Under the pieces are notes generated by a model. That model worked only from the letters and a program-made list of their open reading frames with translations, ran no database searches and was not told the DNA's origin. Positions 21,908 to 33,000 of a stretch of DNA of 64,000 bases are shown piece by piece. Each line of letters begins with the position of its first letter. Position 1 is the first letter of the stretch. The DNA comes from Camillea tinctor. Taxonomy: Eukaryota; Ascomycota; Sordariomycetes; Xylariales; Xylariaceae. The stretch is from the NCBI GenBank assembly GCA_022578605.1, contig MU394061.1, positions 558,001 through 622,000 of the forward strand, read 5' to 3'. The translations under genes and the position numbers were made by a program.

Positions 21908-23050
21908 ATGTGGATCAATGCCAGAGCCACTACAGATAATATATCTGCGAACTGCCCTTATCAGTCAATAGATGGGGAGATAACGGATGTAATGTACTAT
22001 CAACATCTTGACACCGACATAGTATCACAACCCTCCACATTCTCTACCCAGTTTGATAACACAAAACAGCAAGAAATTGACGAGCTGCCATGGTCCCTAG
22101 ACGATGAATCCCTATCGACACATTCCAGCCTAGATCAGAATCACCAGATTTCTTACGACACACAAGTATTTCCAACAACGGAGGTATCAAATGGTTCATC
22201 GGTGGCGCGAGATGCGCTAGCTGAGTTAGGACTTCAAAAATTCCTCAGGACAGTTTGGTCGGGAAGTCATGGAAACAGAAGGGCCCGGAGCTGGCCTCGG
22301 TTTCCGGATGCACGGAGGTATTCAGATCTCATGCCTTGTGATGAGCAGGTAGAGACCAAACAGAGGTCTCGCAGAGATTGTTATCATGCCGTTGACGGTA
22401 AGTCAACGATGGTCAACCGCATTTTCGCCTGTCCGTTTTATCGTCATGATCCAAGAACGCACCTAGCCTGTCTTCGAAATGCTGGCATCCGGGATATTTC
22501 AAGCCTTATAAAACACATGTGGAACTTTCACCGTCAGGCCCCATATTGTCCCATCTGCGGCGCTACCTTTTTCACCACTGAACTATGTGATGGCCACATC
22601 AGAAGCCGACAGTGTAGACCTCAGGATGCTACATGGTTGATGGGGGTAACCCAAGGCCAGATGCAACAAATCATTGATGAATCCCAAACCCAGGTATTTC
22701 CAGTCATACAATGGTTCGTAATTTGGAGCATTATTTTCCCAGACGAAGAGCCACCATCGGAGCCCCATCTCTCTGGAGGACTCGAATCCATAATCGGCGC
22801 GGTTTGGAACTTTTGGGAAAGTTCCGGACAGAATATCATTGCCAATTTCATTGAGGAAAATAGACTCTGCACTTGGGGGATTTCGGTCGATAGGAGCATC
22901 ATGACTCTACACGAAGAGGTCTTCTCCAAAATGATCGATCGTCTTCTCTTCAGCTACACAGAGTCTAAAGATACCTATACCCAAGAATGTGGATGGGCCG
23001 CACAAATCATCGCCACACTGTGGCCATCTAGAAAGTGTATGCCTCAGTGA
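21908..23050 (+). CDS. Two-finger zinc-binding protein, paralogue C (380 aa)
   Basis: An uninterrupted frame from ATG 21908 to TGA encodes 380 residues. The paired module begins at about residue 174: IFACPFYRHDP with C-x12-C-x14-H-x4-H, then YCPICGATF with C-x2-C-x12-H-x5-C. Next come TWLMGVTQGQMQQIIDE and QWFVIWSIIFPDEEPP with PHLSGGLES, which are nearly identical in layout to paralogues A and D. All eight zinc ligands are present. The C-terminus (GWAAQIIATLWPS) is shared with A. It is encoded opposite to its upstream neighbour B, so the two may share control DNA. Function unknown; intracellular, no signal peptide. Confidence 0.83.
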   Translation: MWINARATTDNISANCPYQSIDGEITDVMYYQHLDTDIVSQPSTFSTQFDNTKQQEIDELPWSLDDESLSTHSSLDQNHQISYDTQVFPTTEVSNGSSVARDALAELGLQKFLRTVWSGSHGNRRARSWPRFPDARRYSDLMPCDEQVETKQRSRRDCYHAVDGKSTMVNRIFACPFYRHDPRTHLACLRNAGIRDISSLIKHMWNFHRQAPYCPICGATFFTTELCDGHIRSRQCRPQDATWLMGVTQGQMQQIIDESQTQVFPVIQWFVIWSIIFPDEEPPSEPHLSGGLESIIGAVWNFWESSGQNIIANFIEENRLCTWGISVDRSIMTLHEEVFSKMIDRLLFSYTESKDTYTQECGWAAQIIATLWPSRKCMPQ

Positions 23051-23358
23051 CAAGGATAATGCCTAGTATGAAACGGATTTTTTTTTTTTTTTATATACTC
23101 GCTCTGGCCCTTCTCTAGTTTTCTCCGTTTTTATTTCCCTTTTTCCTCACTAACCACGCCTTAGTATCAGATATCTATCGTAATCCCACTCATCCTCCGC
23201 TGGACGCGCGCAAATAGTGAACGTCACGATGTGGTCGTTAGGATCAGGGTGGTGGGCTAAACCATAAAGTTGTTACCCTATTGAGTGCCTTGGAAGAGAT
23301 CAAAAGGACTGTTCGATGTATAACAAGATCAGAGGTAGTTGCAGTTCTAATCTTATAT
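23051..23358. other. 3' flank of paralogue C
   Basis: Starts with a T14 run at 23078-23091, a likely 3'-UTR/termination feature of paralogue C. No coding region. Confidence 0.4.
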
Positions 23359-23567
23359 ACAACAACATAGCAATTACCTAAGTTCTTGCTGGAGCCTTTA
23401 TGATAACATCCGAGGATTATCTTTATTTTGACTACAAATAATACCTGTCAGGGGTTAGGAAGGAACAGGGAAGATTTTTGTATATAGGTACCAGTGATAT
23501 CTGTAGTTGTAGTCCAGGCACAACAACGTATTGATTACCTACGCCACTTGCTTGGTCCCTCATGACA
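23359..23567 (+). repeat. Two partial foldback-family copies in direct orientation
   Basis: The first (23359-23408) begins ACAACAACATAGCAATTACC and ends TATGATAACA. The second (23446-23567) runs from CTGTCAGGGGTTAGGAAGGA through GTAGTTGTAGTC to CAACAACGTATTGATTACC and CTTGGTCCCTCATGACA. Both match one half of the element at 17969-18194. Direct rather than inverted orientation suggests rearranged or nested insertions. Confidence 0.65.
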
Positions 23568-23874
23568 ACCTGCCTTCCATATTCCTTCTCAGAAGTAATT
23601 GTTTCCTGGACAAATACATATCCGGTACCTAATTCTATCCTAGACAATATTTGTTAGAAGAAATATACCCGACCAAATAGGTAAATTGGTAGCTGGATGT
23701 TTAATATATACTGCATTCATTTCTATGGTAGCCCGGTCTCGCTGAGTCAACGATCTACTCGTATACTCCAAGATAACAAGGTCCAAGCTATTCAATATGC
23801 TGAAAAGAAAGGGAATGTGAAATAAAACTTGATTGCTATAGATACCAAAATATAAATGAAAGATCAAGACCATT

Positions 23875-25193
23875 CTATCGCATGCGTGTGCGTGTGCATA
23901 GGGAGGGTGCATCGCCTAATATCATGGTTTTCGGTCTGTTTCGTCTGTTCAGTCTATTCTCCGGTTGCCCTTTTGACTGAAGCCTCTTAGATTGACTCTT
24001 CATGTTGACGTTAGTACCGATACACCTAGTGCGTGATCGTAGAGGACTTAGTGTTTGTGTAGCTTGATTACATCCTTGCGCCTGGTCGCCTTTAGGTTCT
24101 TCGAATCTCGCAATAAGTTTGTCTATCACTTGATTGAGGACTGCGTAATATAACGCAAGCACAGTTCCGCTTTCGTTCAAGAGCTCATCGACAAGTATTT
24201 TGCTGTTCCCTAGAAAATCCGAAACTCTTCGTAGCCCAGATTTCGTCCAAAAGTCTTGGAACAGACAGATCATTGACTCGGGCTTCCAGTCAGGTAGGGC
24301 TGCAAAGGAGGTTATTCTTCAAGGAATACAACACCCCAAATGCTAAACCACCGTAAAGTAGTAACCTTTCGTACATTTGTCTCGTCTATAATGTCTTGCA
24401 TTTCTCTGTAAGTAATACCTATAGACCAGGTCGCAGCCTGCGGGCTACACTGTCTGCTTCTAATATGGCCGTCACGTTCTCCGGCCGTGATAAAGAGTAC
24501 ATGGCATGTGGGGCAGTAGGGGTGTTGATAATGAATATCCTCTAAATATTGCACAACATTCTCAATATTTGATAAGCTACTGTATCGTAAGCAGCTTAAG
24601 TATTCGGTTGGGTTATGTCGATAGAAGGGACAAGCGAGAATCCGACTGGGAGCTGTTGACCCCTCAGCATTAGCAGTGTCAATCTCGCTTCTATCATGTT
24701 TTGGATAGCCATCCGCTTGATCATAGTTTCCATCTAACCTAGACTGCTCCCTCTCACGGTTGTCCACCCTAATCTGGTATATCTGCAGTAACTCCCAAAA
24801 CTCCATTTCTGTAAGTTTATTCCGGGCTATAATAAAAGAATGGTTAAGGAATATGCTTGAAGGTTGTAGTCCATACAATATGGCAGGGAACGAGTCATCT
24901 TGATCTTGACCAAGACATCCATCATCTGTCCCATAGTGCATTAAGTAAGGGGGCTCTCCAAAACATTGGTCTTCACTTCTCCTTTCTCGAGTTCCCGTTA
25001 AATCATTCGAGTAAGATACTTCCTTTCCGAATGAACTTATATTCTCATGCCAGATTCTACGCCTCGTCCCAGTTGCTGCGCTGCTCTTGATTGAGCAAGG
25101 GCCGACCGTTGGAGGACATTTCGGGGGGAGAGCAGCATCGCTCTTTGCATGTCGTAGCGTGAGTTCATGTGCAGTATTTGACATTGCGTGCAT
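23875..25193 (-). pseudogene. Two-finger zinc-binding protein, paralogue D, disrupted
   Basis: Read leftwards from ATG 25193, the frame encodes a Ser-rich N-terminus and the paired module (LACPFYRHNP; YCPTC). It continues through TWSIGITYREMQDIIDE and RWFSIWGVVFLEE to a TAA at 24314-24312. In A and C the equivalent codons read FPDEEPP, so the second Glu is a stop here. Just beyond, PPLQPYLTG continues in the same frame; a one-base shift near 24280 is then needed to reach PESMICLFQDFW and the normal C-terminal region (VLNQVIDKLIARFEE; QAQGCNQATQ), which ends at 23875. The first histidine of finger one is replaced by tyrosine (VVQYLEDIH). Stop, frameshift and lost zinc ligand together mark a pseudogene. 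A shortened protein of about 290 residues could still be made. Confidence 0.8.
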
Positions 25194-26245
25194 CTGTTCA
25201 TTAGGTTGAGTTATGTCGTTGTTGCTTTTTAAAATGATAAAGGGTAGAAATAGGGGTACTAATGAGGGTATTGATGTATGATCAGGCAATAAACCACCTG
25301 CGAAAATCTAACGTGGGAATATTAATGTCTCCCTTTAAATAACTTTAGTTCATGAAGTCAATCAGTAACCATCTCAAGTTGCGCCCCTTTTAGGCATAGC
25401 TGACCTAACTCAATTGTTGTACAGGTAAATGAGACATAGGACAATGTGGCAAGGCGTGTTGCTCCGGATTGCCTCAATACAATGCAGATTATGCCCATAA
25501 TACGTTTAGTGTCACCCTGCTCGTGTGGAAAAGCAGGGTATTGAGGTATTGCGGAGCATTAAGGATTTCCTTCAATCATTCTCTCGATACTCTTCGATGT
25601 GTTTGGTACGGTGATGCTTCGACAGCATAAGCGCCAACGCACACTGGCTACAGCACCAGCACAAATGTGCGCCGGGTAGTATTCTAGTTGGCAGGACTTG
25701 GCAAATTCCACCAAAGCACACTGAGAGCCGCACACTTTTCTCTTGATTAACACCATCCGAGCTCCCATCTCCTTAGCTCTCTCCTTCTTTCGATGTTCCG
25801 TTGGCCTTACTTTATTTTGGGCGCTGCTATGCGACCTCACCGAATTCTATGAATGACACTCTTAAATCCACACAAATACGTATTCCTTCTATTTACCGAA
25901 CGCATCAGCAATTCGATTTGAGGATTGTCAGAGCAGCCTTATCGTCCTATTCACCGAAGGTTTCGTACATGCCAATAGATGCAAGAACCCCTGAAAATAA
26001 CACCCGAAGCTAATACAACGATTGGCGTTAGCATCCGGCCAGCTCGTGATAACCAAGGGCTATAGTAGGATTGGGGCAAGGGACAACAAGGTCACAAAAC
26101 CATCTTACACTGGTTGGGATAGTTTATTCAACATAGGACAGGAAACTGTGAGTGCTCATTAGTGATTTCAGCTTCTTACCAAGATATTTTACTAATTTGG
26201 TCTTTTAGTCAAAGGGAGGGTCACATCACCAATAAAAATATTAAA
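25194..26245. other. Divergent upstream region between paralogues D and E
   Basis: No supported gene. It contains the inverted repeat at 25460-25558. Just before paralogue E a GTGAGT...TTAG stretch (26147 to about 26211) with a TACTAAT branch-like motif could be an intron in the 5' leader. Confidence 0.4.
25460..25558. repeat. Imperfect 21-base inverted repeat
   Basis: The left arm, TGCTCCGGATTGCCTCAATAC (25460-25480 when counted in full), pairs with the right arm at 25538-25558, with three mismatches and a 57-base spacer. Part of the spacer (CCCTGCTCGTGTGGAAAAGCAGGG) forms a second small hairpin. Foldback-type structure; no element ends recognised. Confidence 0.5.
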
Positions 26246-27481
26246 ATGCGCGACCGATCACTAAATGAACCCCAAACCATCTCGGATAATGAACCCAATA
26301 ACGAGTATAAGTTGTGGGTCTATGACTACAACGATTACAACAATCTTCTTCCCAACATTTCAGACAATAAGTGGCCTCTCAAAGGGTCGCAAGGTGCCTA
26401 TCCCTACCCCCCTCTCAACTTGGAATCTTCATTCGCACCAAATTTCAACTCTCCTCATCATTCTACATCGCCACTTATCAATACACGCGGAGATTGCGTA
26501 GTATCATGGAGCCCAAACCATCCACATGCTGCTATAAGGGATGTAGAGGTCGCTTTAGCTACACATCAATCAAGCGGCTTAATCCCAGTCGACGGTGATA
26601 ACAATCCTTCAGGTTACCATCCTCAACCTCAAGGCTTGTCATCGAAAAAACTTAACAAGAGGCCTAGCTCAAGTGCCAAGTCAGCTAAGGCCAGACAGCA
26701 GAAGCAACGCTGTTATCAACCTTCAGAAGGTAGCGACAGCAGTAGTGAGAGGCCCTTTGCATGTCCATTCTATATGTGGAATAACGAAAGATACTCCGAT
26801 TGCCGAGCCTATCGCCTAAGAAGGATTAGGGACGTTAAACAACATGTCTACAGAATACATACAAAACCTAATTTCTACTGCCCCATCTGCTATGGGGTTT
26901 TCGGCGATGCAGAGTCAAGAGACAAGCATATTCAGGAGAAGCCCTGTGTTCCTCGGCCAGATCCATTTTATGATGGGATCTCCGAAGATCAGAGAAAACA
27001 ACTGGGACCTCCTCGAGGGAGAACAATCGAGGAACAATGGTACAATATATGGTACATCATTTTCCCTCAGGTTCATGCGCCAAAGTCACCGTATCTTCAT
27101 ACTTATAGAGAAGAGATGTCATCTATGATTCAAAGTTTCTTGAATGACAACAAATTTCGCATCATACATGAAACCATTAGGGCAGAAAGTACCCCTAGCA
27201 CGGATCATGCATACCTCGCCAGAATGATGGACAAACTTGTAACAAACTTTGGAAACGAGGCTGCACGCCTGGCCCTTCCATATGAAAAATCCAGCTTCCA
27301 GAGTCTCTCGATGAACTATTGGCCTGGATATGAACTTACACAGCAAAGTACACCGACGACGAGTTCACACGAGTATCCAACGGCCCCTTCGACAGACCTG
27401 GAATGGATGTCATTCGACTCCCACGACACCACGCTAGAGTCAAATCAATTCGTCAATCCTCGAGACCTCTCCAAAGACTAA
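26246..27481 (+). CDS. Two-finger zinc-binding protein, paralogue E (411 aa)
   Basis: The first in-frame ATG is at 26246 and opens 411 codons to TAA. The open frame extends a further 28 codons upstream, but only from a GTG, so it is not counted. The N-terminal 165 residues are Asn/Pro/Ser-rich, with a basic patch KKLNKRPSSSAKSAKARQQK that may act in nuclear import. The paired module follows: FACPFYMWNN with C-x12-C-x13-H-x4-H, then YCPICYGVF with C-x2-C-x12-H-x5-C. After it come YDGISEDQRKQL, EQWYNIWYIIFPQVHAPKSP and a helical C-terminal region. All eight ligands are intact. Closest relative in the window is paralogue B (shared RRIRDVKQHVYRIH and YDGISEDQ). Role unknown; nucleic-acid binding is an inference from the fingers and basic patch. 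Confidence 0.83.
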   Translation: MRDRSLNEPQTISDNEPNNEYKLWVYDYNDYNNLLPNISDNKWPLKGSQGAYPYPPLNLESSFAPNFNSPHHSTSPLINTRGDCVVSWSPNHPHAAIRDVEVALATHQSSGLIPVDGDNNPSGYHPQPQGLSSKKLNKRPSSSAKSAKARQQKQRCYQPSEGSDSSSERPFACPFYMWNNERYSDCRAYRLRRIRDVKQHVYRIHTKPNFYCPICYGVFGDAESRDKHIQEKPCVPRPDPFYDGISEDQRKQLGPPRGRTIEEQWYNIWYIIFPQVHAPKSPYLHTYREEMSSMIQSFLNDNKFRIIHETIRAESTPSTDHAYLARMMDKLVTNFGNEAARLALPYEKSSFQSLSMNYWPGYELTQQSTPTTSSHEYPTAPSTDLEWMSFDSHDTTLESNQFVNPRDLSKD

Positions 27482-28460
27482 ATGGACGGACCCATGGTAG
27501 ACCTAGAAACGGACGTGTGAGAGGGTTTTGACACTTGACTTCACCCAGGCCACGAATATACTAATAACAACAGCGAGATAAAGGTTATGTCATGGAGCAC
27601 CTAGAAACGAACTAGGTAATCACGATGTTATTGTGTAGGTTACAACTACAACGACATGCGATAGTGTCACCGATATCCAAAAAACGATTGATGCTCCCCT
27701 ATTAGGTATGTACCACTATGTACCTTGATATCTATTCTACTGCTTCTAACAGGCTACAGGCGACATAGATTAAGATGCCCCTATTTATGTTGAATTGAGG
27801 TTATGAGGTTGCTTGACTAGGTGAACATCTATCTCTGGATGATGGGAGGACATATACATGTAACTGCAGATACACCTTGTACCTGTACCTTGACAGATAC
27901 CCCTTATCGCCTATTTCAGCAATTTAATCATGCAAGATTTCATATTACTCTAAGAAGACTGTTCTGTATGGAGCCATACCTGAGTTTTATTAATAGATAG
28001 AAATTTTCTCCCATGAAGCATTTCCCACATGACGACGTGAAAATAAAGCGAGGGGTAGAGGTACGACGATGAATGATATGAAAAGGGCATGTTTATTTCT
28101 TCTTTCTCTTCATTTACTCCGTAATACCGATGATAAACTGAAGAATATAACAAACCAGGACGATATCACATAATGCTAACACATATATACATCCCCTTGT
28201 ATAAAGAAGCACACATACACCCTGAGTCACCACTGATAAGAAAAGAGTAGAATGCATAGCACTCTACTTGTTGCGGGACATTATCAACCTAGTCAGGGAA
28301 AGAAGCACATCGATACAGATACTCACTATAAAATAGATACGAATGGTTTATGAGGATGCGAGAAGTAGTGAGAGATTTCCATGGGGGTTATTATTTGTAT
28401 TATGATATTCTCTCATTTCCTTTATACTGTTTGAACCTATATACCTTGAAGACACTCACG
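27482..28460. other. Intergenic region with a diverged foldback-family relic
   Basis: No coding region. Around 27615-27672 the minus strand reads a diverged version of the foldback arm (GTTGTAGTTGTAACC ... ACAATAACATCGTGATTACC). The remainder is AT-rich and probably includes the 3' UTRs of the converging genes on both sides. Confidence 0.45.
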
Positions 28461-30045
28461 CTAGTGCGACCTCGTATCAGGGCGTTGACTATTTGAAGAA
28501 TTAGACCTCGTCCCATTTTGAGCTTGATACTCATAATCCACTGATTGAAGCTCCAGGTAGGTAGGGTCATTAACATCTGTCATCTGCGTATTCGAGGTCT
28601 GGGTACGAGGGGTCTTTCGCATTATCGATCGAAGTCTCGAGATGGTAGGTTTGGGAAGGTTAGGTAGGATATTAGGCAAGCCGGTGCCCGTCCTAGCGAA
28701 AGTGTTTTCTGTGTCTCCAGGCACACCACTCTTCCGATGTGAGTTGATATATCCCCATACAGATACCCATGTGGACTGATATCTCTCGGCGAGCTGCTTG
28801 AACAAGACGAAACAAACTGGCAAGCAGCAACAAATGATTCCAAGGTTCGTCTCGAGGATTCTATAATTAACCAAGTTAGCTCAATAAATGATTAGGGCGC
28901 TCTTTTGCTATTACCCTAACGATACGCAGATGATCGTGAGTGTCATCAGGGCAGGTCCTTTATGCAAGAACCTAAACCTGGCTAGCACATTGGCAAGCGA
29001 AGCAATACATGATCTGCTAGCTGTTAGTTGAGGTTGAAGCCAGTTCTATTGTAAGATACAACATACATAAACCCGGTGAGGAAGATGCCAGCCACACCAA
29101 GCTTTTTGCCGGGTGGAAGATTGAGCCTCGAGATCATTATCAAGGGTATAGCAAGGACAAAGAAGTCCGTAACCGTGCCAAAAACACTCTGAGCTATTAC
29201 CAATAACAGTGCGTATTTTTTCAGTTGTCCATCAGAAATACCCTGCATGTTGTGGTTGTCTCCTGTGCCGTTGTAGGCGATTACCAAAATGGTACAAATA
29301 GTATAGAATATGGTTATTATAACCACGCCCGTCCAAATTAGGAGCTTAGCATAATACTGTGGACGGAACAAATGGAGATAGAATAATAACAACGATAACT
29401 TTATGAACATGGTACTGATATTGTATAGGCAGATATCGATTATTTGACTCTTTCGGCAGTTAGATTTGAATTATCCATGTATAGACCGTATATTCCAATG
29501 GAAAAGGCATATGCCAGCATTCGTACCTTAATATACCATGAATGAAAGGTATGATCGCCGCCCTTGGGATGGTGTCCGGGGTTCTGATTGTCGCCATTGT
29601 GATATCCAGGGTTGCGGGTATCTGTTATGGTTAATATTAAGCTACCCACCCAGTATTCGCATCTTACAGGTTACTAGCTCATAAATACAAAGTGCGATAC
29701 TGATTATCTGACGTTCGATGTGAGTATCTAGATGGACTGAAAGGATTCGTGGCTAATTTATGATTTGGAACATACAGTCGCAATAATGCACAAGTCTAGT
29801 AAACAAATATCTTGTCAGCAAAAGTATATTAGCTCTGGTAAGTAGTATCACGTACAATCATCAGGTTTCATCTGCCGGTATATACGCAGGCGTACATATA
29901 TGCGAGAGATGGTAAAGATGGTTACGAAGGGCGAGGTCAGGTAAACGCAAAGCCTCAGTAACAATACCAAGGCTTGAGGGTCGCCGCCTGCACCAGGTGG
30001 AGGCGGACCTACGGACGAATTGAATCCAGGATGTGGGCTGTCCAT
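28461..30045 (-). CDS. Rhodopsin-domain seven-helix membrane protein (409 aa)
   Basis: Seven exons (30045-29856, 29795-29776, 29707-29668, 29621-29527, 29449-29067, 29016-28915, 28860-28461) keep frame over six GT-AG introns of 46-77 bases. They include a 20-base exon encoding part of the second helix. The protein starts MDSPHPGF. Helix 1 ends in RIYVRLRIYRQMKPDDY, the D-D-Y motif typical of the fungal rhodopsin-domain family (Pth11/SAT4-related, without a CFEM domain here). Later landmarks are a His/Gly-rich outer loop (GYHNGDNQN...GGDHTFHSWY), LYNISTMFIKLSLLLFY, SCIASLANVLARFRF, and ILETNLGIICCCLPVC as the last helix. A cytosolic Ser/Thr-rich tail follows. Members are plasma-membrane proteins, some thought to sense surfaces or nutrients; no ligand is known here. 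There is no retinal lysine signature to support opsin function. Confidence 0.9.
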
Positions 30046-33000
30046 GCGAGTGACTAGGAGGCTATTATTATGCTTCCTGTGTAACAAGAAAGATGTTGGA
30101 TACTAGGAAATAGCTGCTTCTTCCTGCACGGCCTCGAAATACGGGACAGAAATGAATAAACGATGTTAGATCCACGAGAAAGGAGGTTGTCTAAGCCGGG
30201 GAAATTGAAATATTTTATTCAAAAGGGTTTATCAAAGTTATATAAGGCTACTAAACTAAAGTCACCTTGGGGCGTCGCTCGTGGCTCTTAGTCAGTAGTC
30301 TTCAACTTTGTTATCGTCGTCGTGAGAGCCTGCTTAGATGCAGCTATACGAGAATGATCTGGGTTATATGATAAACCATTCATTCTCTGTAAGTGCGTAT
30401 GCAGTGTAACCTCCCTAGTGAAGAATAGGAGTTGATATGACCATTTCAACGAGCCTGATGTTACCAGAGCTGCATGCAGCGCCGATCCTATAAGCACAAG
30501 TTCACGATATGGGGACACAAGCCATATAACCCAGCGATTTCTTGCACTTTACGAGAGCTAGGCAGAACAAATTCTCTAGTTTTATTCTTCACGAGATGTC
30601 TTATATCCTTATCAATCACAGTCCTCCTACCCAATTGCAACGTTGATCTGTCACTGTATTGAACCATCGCACCACCACGGGCATTAATACCAAAGGGCCA
30701 AGGCTGGGTAGCCTCATACTAGCATTAGCAGATTGGGATATTCTTCACGTCGGTGGTATTTACTTATTAATCCGTACTGAAGTTTTGGTCATGGTGGTAT
30801 ACAATAATGACAGTATGTTCATTATATGCCACTTACAAGATATAGCACCAGGAGAAATTCACCAGTTCTCAGATGACGCCCACTCTATGACTTTAAACCT
30901 AGATAAATTCAAAACTTCACAACTATATCGTGGTATGCTAAGACGTCCCTTTATATAAGCAAGTATGGATGGAGTTGATGTTGCGACCAGTCTGTGACCC
31001 TAGAAGACGAAACCGTCATGGTTCAATACTACGCGTAATCCATGCTACTCAGTGGTGGTGTAATGGACGACTAGCCATGTAGTTGGTCATTTTGTTCGTT
31101 TACCGGTGTAAATATGCAAATCAATATTACAACATAAGATGCGGGGCTTGGCAACCTTCCTCGAAGCTGTTCTTGGGAAGGCTACCTCCTAGATATGTAG
31201 AAATCCCTGCAATACTTTCCCTCCGCATTAACTCCGGCCTTGTTAGAGGTATTTACTAGATGAGCATCTTCTATCAAAACATCAACGCAACCACAATACC
31301 GAAACTCGAGCCGGGTTCATAGCGTGATAAAAAGTGAAGATTTCATGTGTGGGTATCAGAGGACTTACGCGTCATTGTTCAATATTTTGAGTTTGAGGCT
31401 CTAAAGGCTACATCAAAGCCCTGAAAATTCGCAGGATACATATTAAGGGCAAGTTGGAGTGGGCAGATCATGCGGTACAGCTCGAGATGAAGCGATATAT
31501 TAGACAGGAGGTTTTCGTCACTTAAAAGGCTAGATATACAATTTCAATTATGCTGCAACGTACTCGAGCATATCTTGGGGGGCTGTTTACACATACTCTT
31601 ACATAGACGTCTAGCTCTAAAATGAAAAGGGCCATCATTTCAATGCAGTATGTGTTAACAATGAGATCTAAAAGCATAAGTAGGCAAACGTGACTAGGGA
31701 GTAGCTCAACGTTCCTTCAACCTATTCAGAGCCACATAGGTTACATGCGCTCATTAGTTCAGTTTCCGAACTGTTACCAATAGGAATCCTCCCTAAGCCT
31801 CTGTTCTCAGGATCTAACTCTATGTATCGACCGAGCTTTAGGGGAAACGTTCACCTACCAAGTGTACATCTAAACACCTCTTATTAACATTCAGGTGGCA
31901 GCCGACCATCAAGCATCCAACAGCCTCGTTACATAACCATAACCACCACGATAGCAAGCTCTTACGATACGTAACTCCCATTTTCTCGTAACCTATTAAG
32001 TCCTGCTTATGCCAGCATATCCCATTAACTCTATTAAGATACCTAGAGAGAGCACTTCCAATCGTTTGAGCAGCAGGTAATAGAAGTGGATAGAAACATT
32101 CTCAAGAACGAGAAAATAAAAGAAGAGCGCACGGGATTCGACCAAAGGGCAACGTCGAAATCAATGCATTCGAGTATGTCGCGGGACAAGCGTGGTAAGA
32201 AGCCCATTCAGGGGTTACCGATACTGCTCACACCACAAGACCCGACTCTTTCCAAACCATAGGTTAGCTCAGGTACTCAAAGGCACGAGCTTGCCGTCCT
32301 GAAATACTTCGAATAGAAGCCACCCTAGGTAGATTTTGCAGTGCAGCAGTGCTACTCTCTCCCTCTCACGGCTAGCTTGATGAGTCAAGGGCCTTCCAGG
32401 CCTCACCTACGAATCTGAGGCACGCCTTTCAAAGAAAACCACAAGAAAGCCATAGATAGTTCCTAAAATCAGTTTTACACGATTTTATTCTGTCTACCTC
32501 CCAACCTCACTACTCTAAACCTCGCCTACCCTCCTCTTCTACGTACATATCCTTATCTCCCCCTTTCCCCTTTCCCGTCCTTCCCGTACCCGTCTACCTA
32601 CACAACCATTCACCTGACCACACCTAGACCAAAACACACTGATCTACTTTCCCTCCTTTCTCTCTGCTCACCCACTCAACGCAGTAATCCACCTTTCTTA
32701 GTTCCAGCTATAGTCTTAACCACAACCTCAACTAGAACAATACCTACTTCCTCCACCCCCTCCCACACGGGCTCTGGTTAATTCCTCACCCTCCCCGTCC
32801 TCCACCCGCACCGCTTCACGCGAGAAATACCCCCTTAATTCCCACAATCCCTTCCCCTTTCCTCCCTTTCTTCTTTCGCTGCCCTCTCCGCTTCCCCTTG
32901 CCCTCCTTAGCACCCAACTACAAACCTCCAGTCCCGTAGAGACTGTCAGCACCCCGTCCTTCCGAGCAAGTCTCCCATCCAAGTGACGCATCACCAGATA

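Noticed and set aside
26162..26245. Upstream extension of paralogue E by 28 codons
   Set aside because: It would have to start at GTG. It contains intron-like TACTAAT...TTAG sequence and has no counterpart in paralogue B.
14872..27481. Zinc-finger paralogues as transposase or recombinase genes
   Set aside because: No catalytic acid triad, integrase or helicase motif is visible, and the flanks have no shared terminal repeats at each gene.
30659..30958. Plus-strand frame of 99 codons
   Set aside because: It opens with TTG, not ATG. No related sequence is known to me and there is no promoter or intron support.
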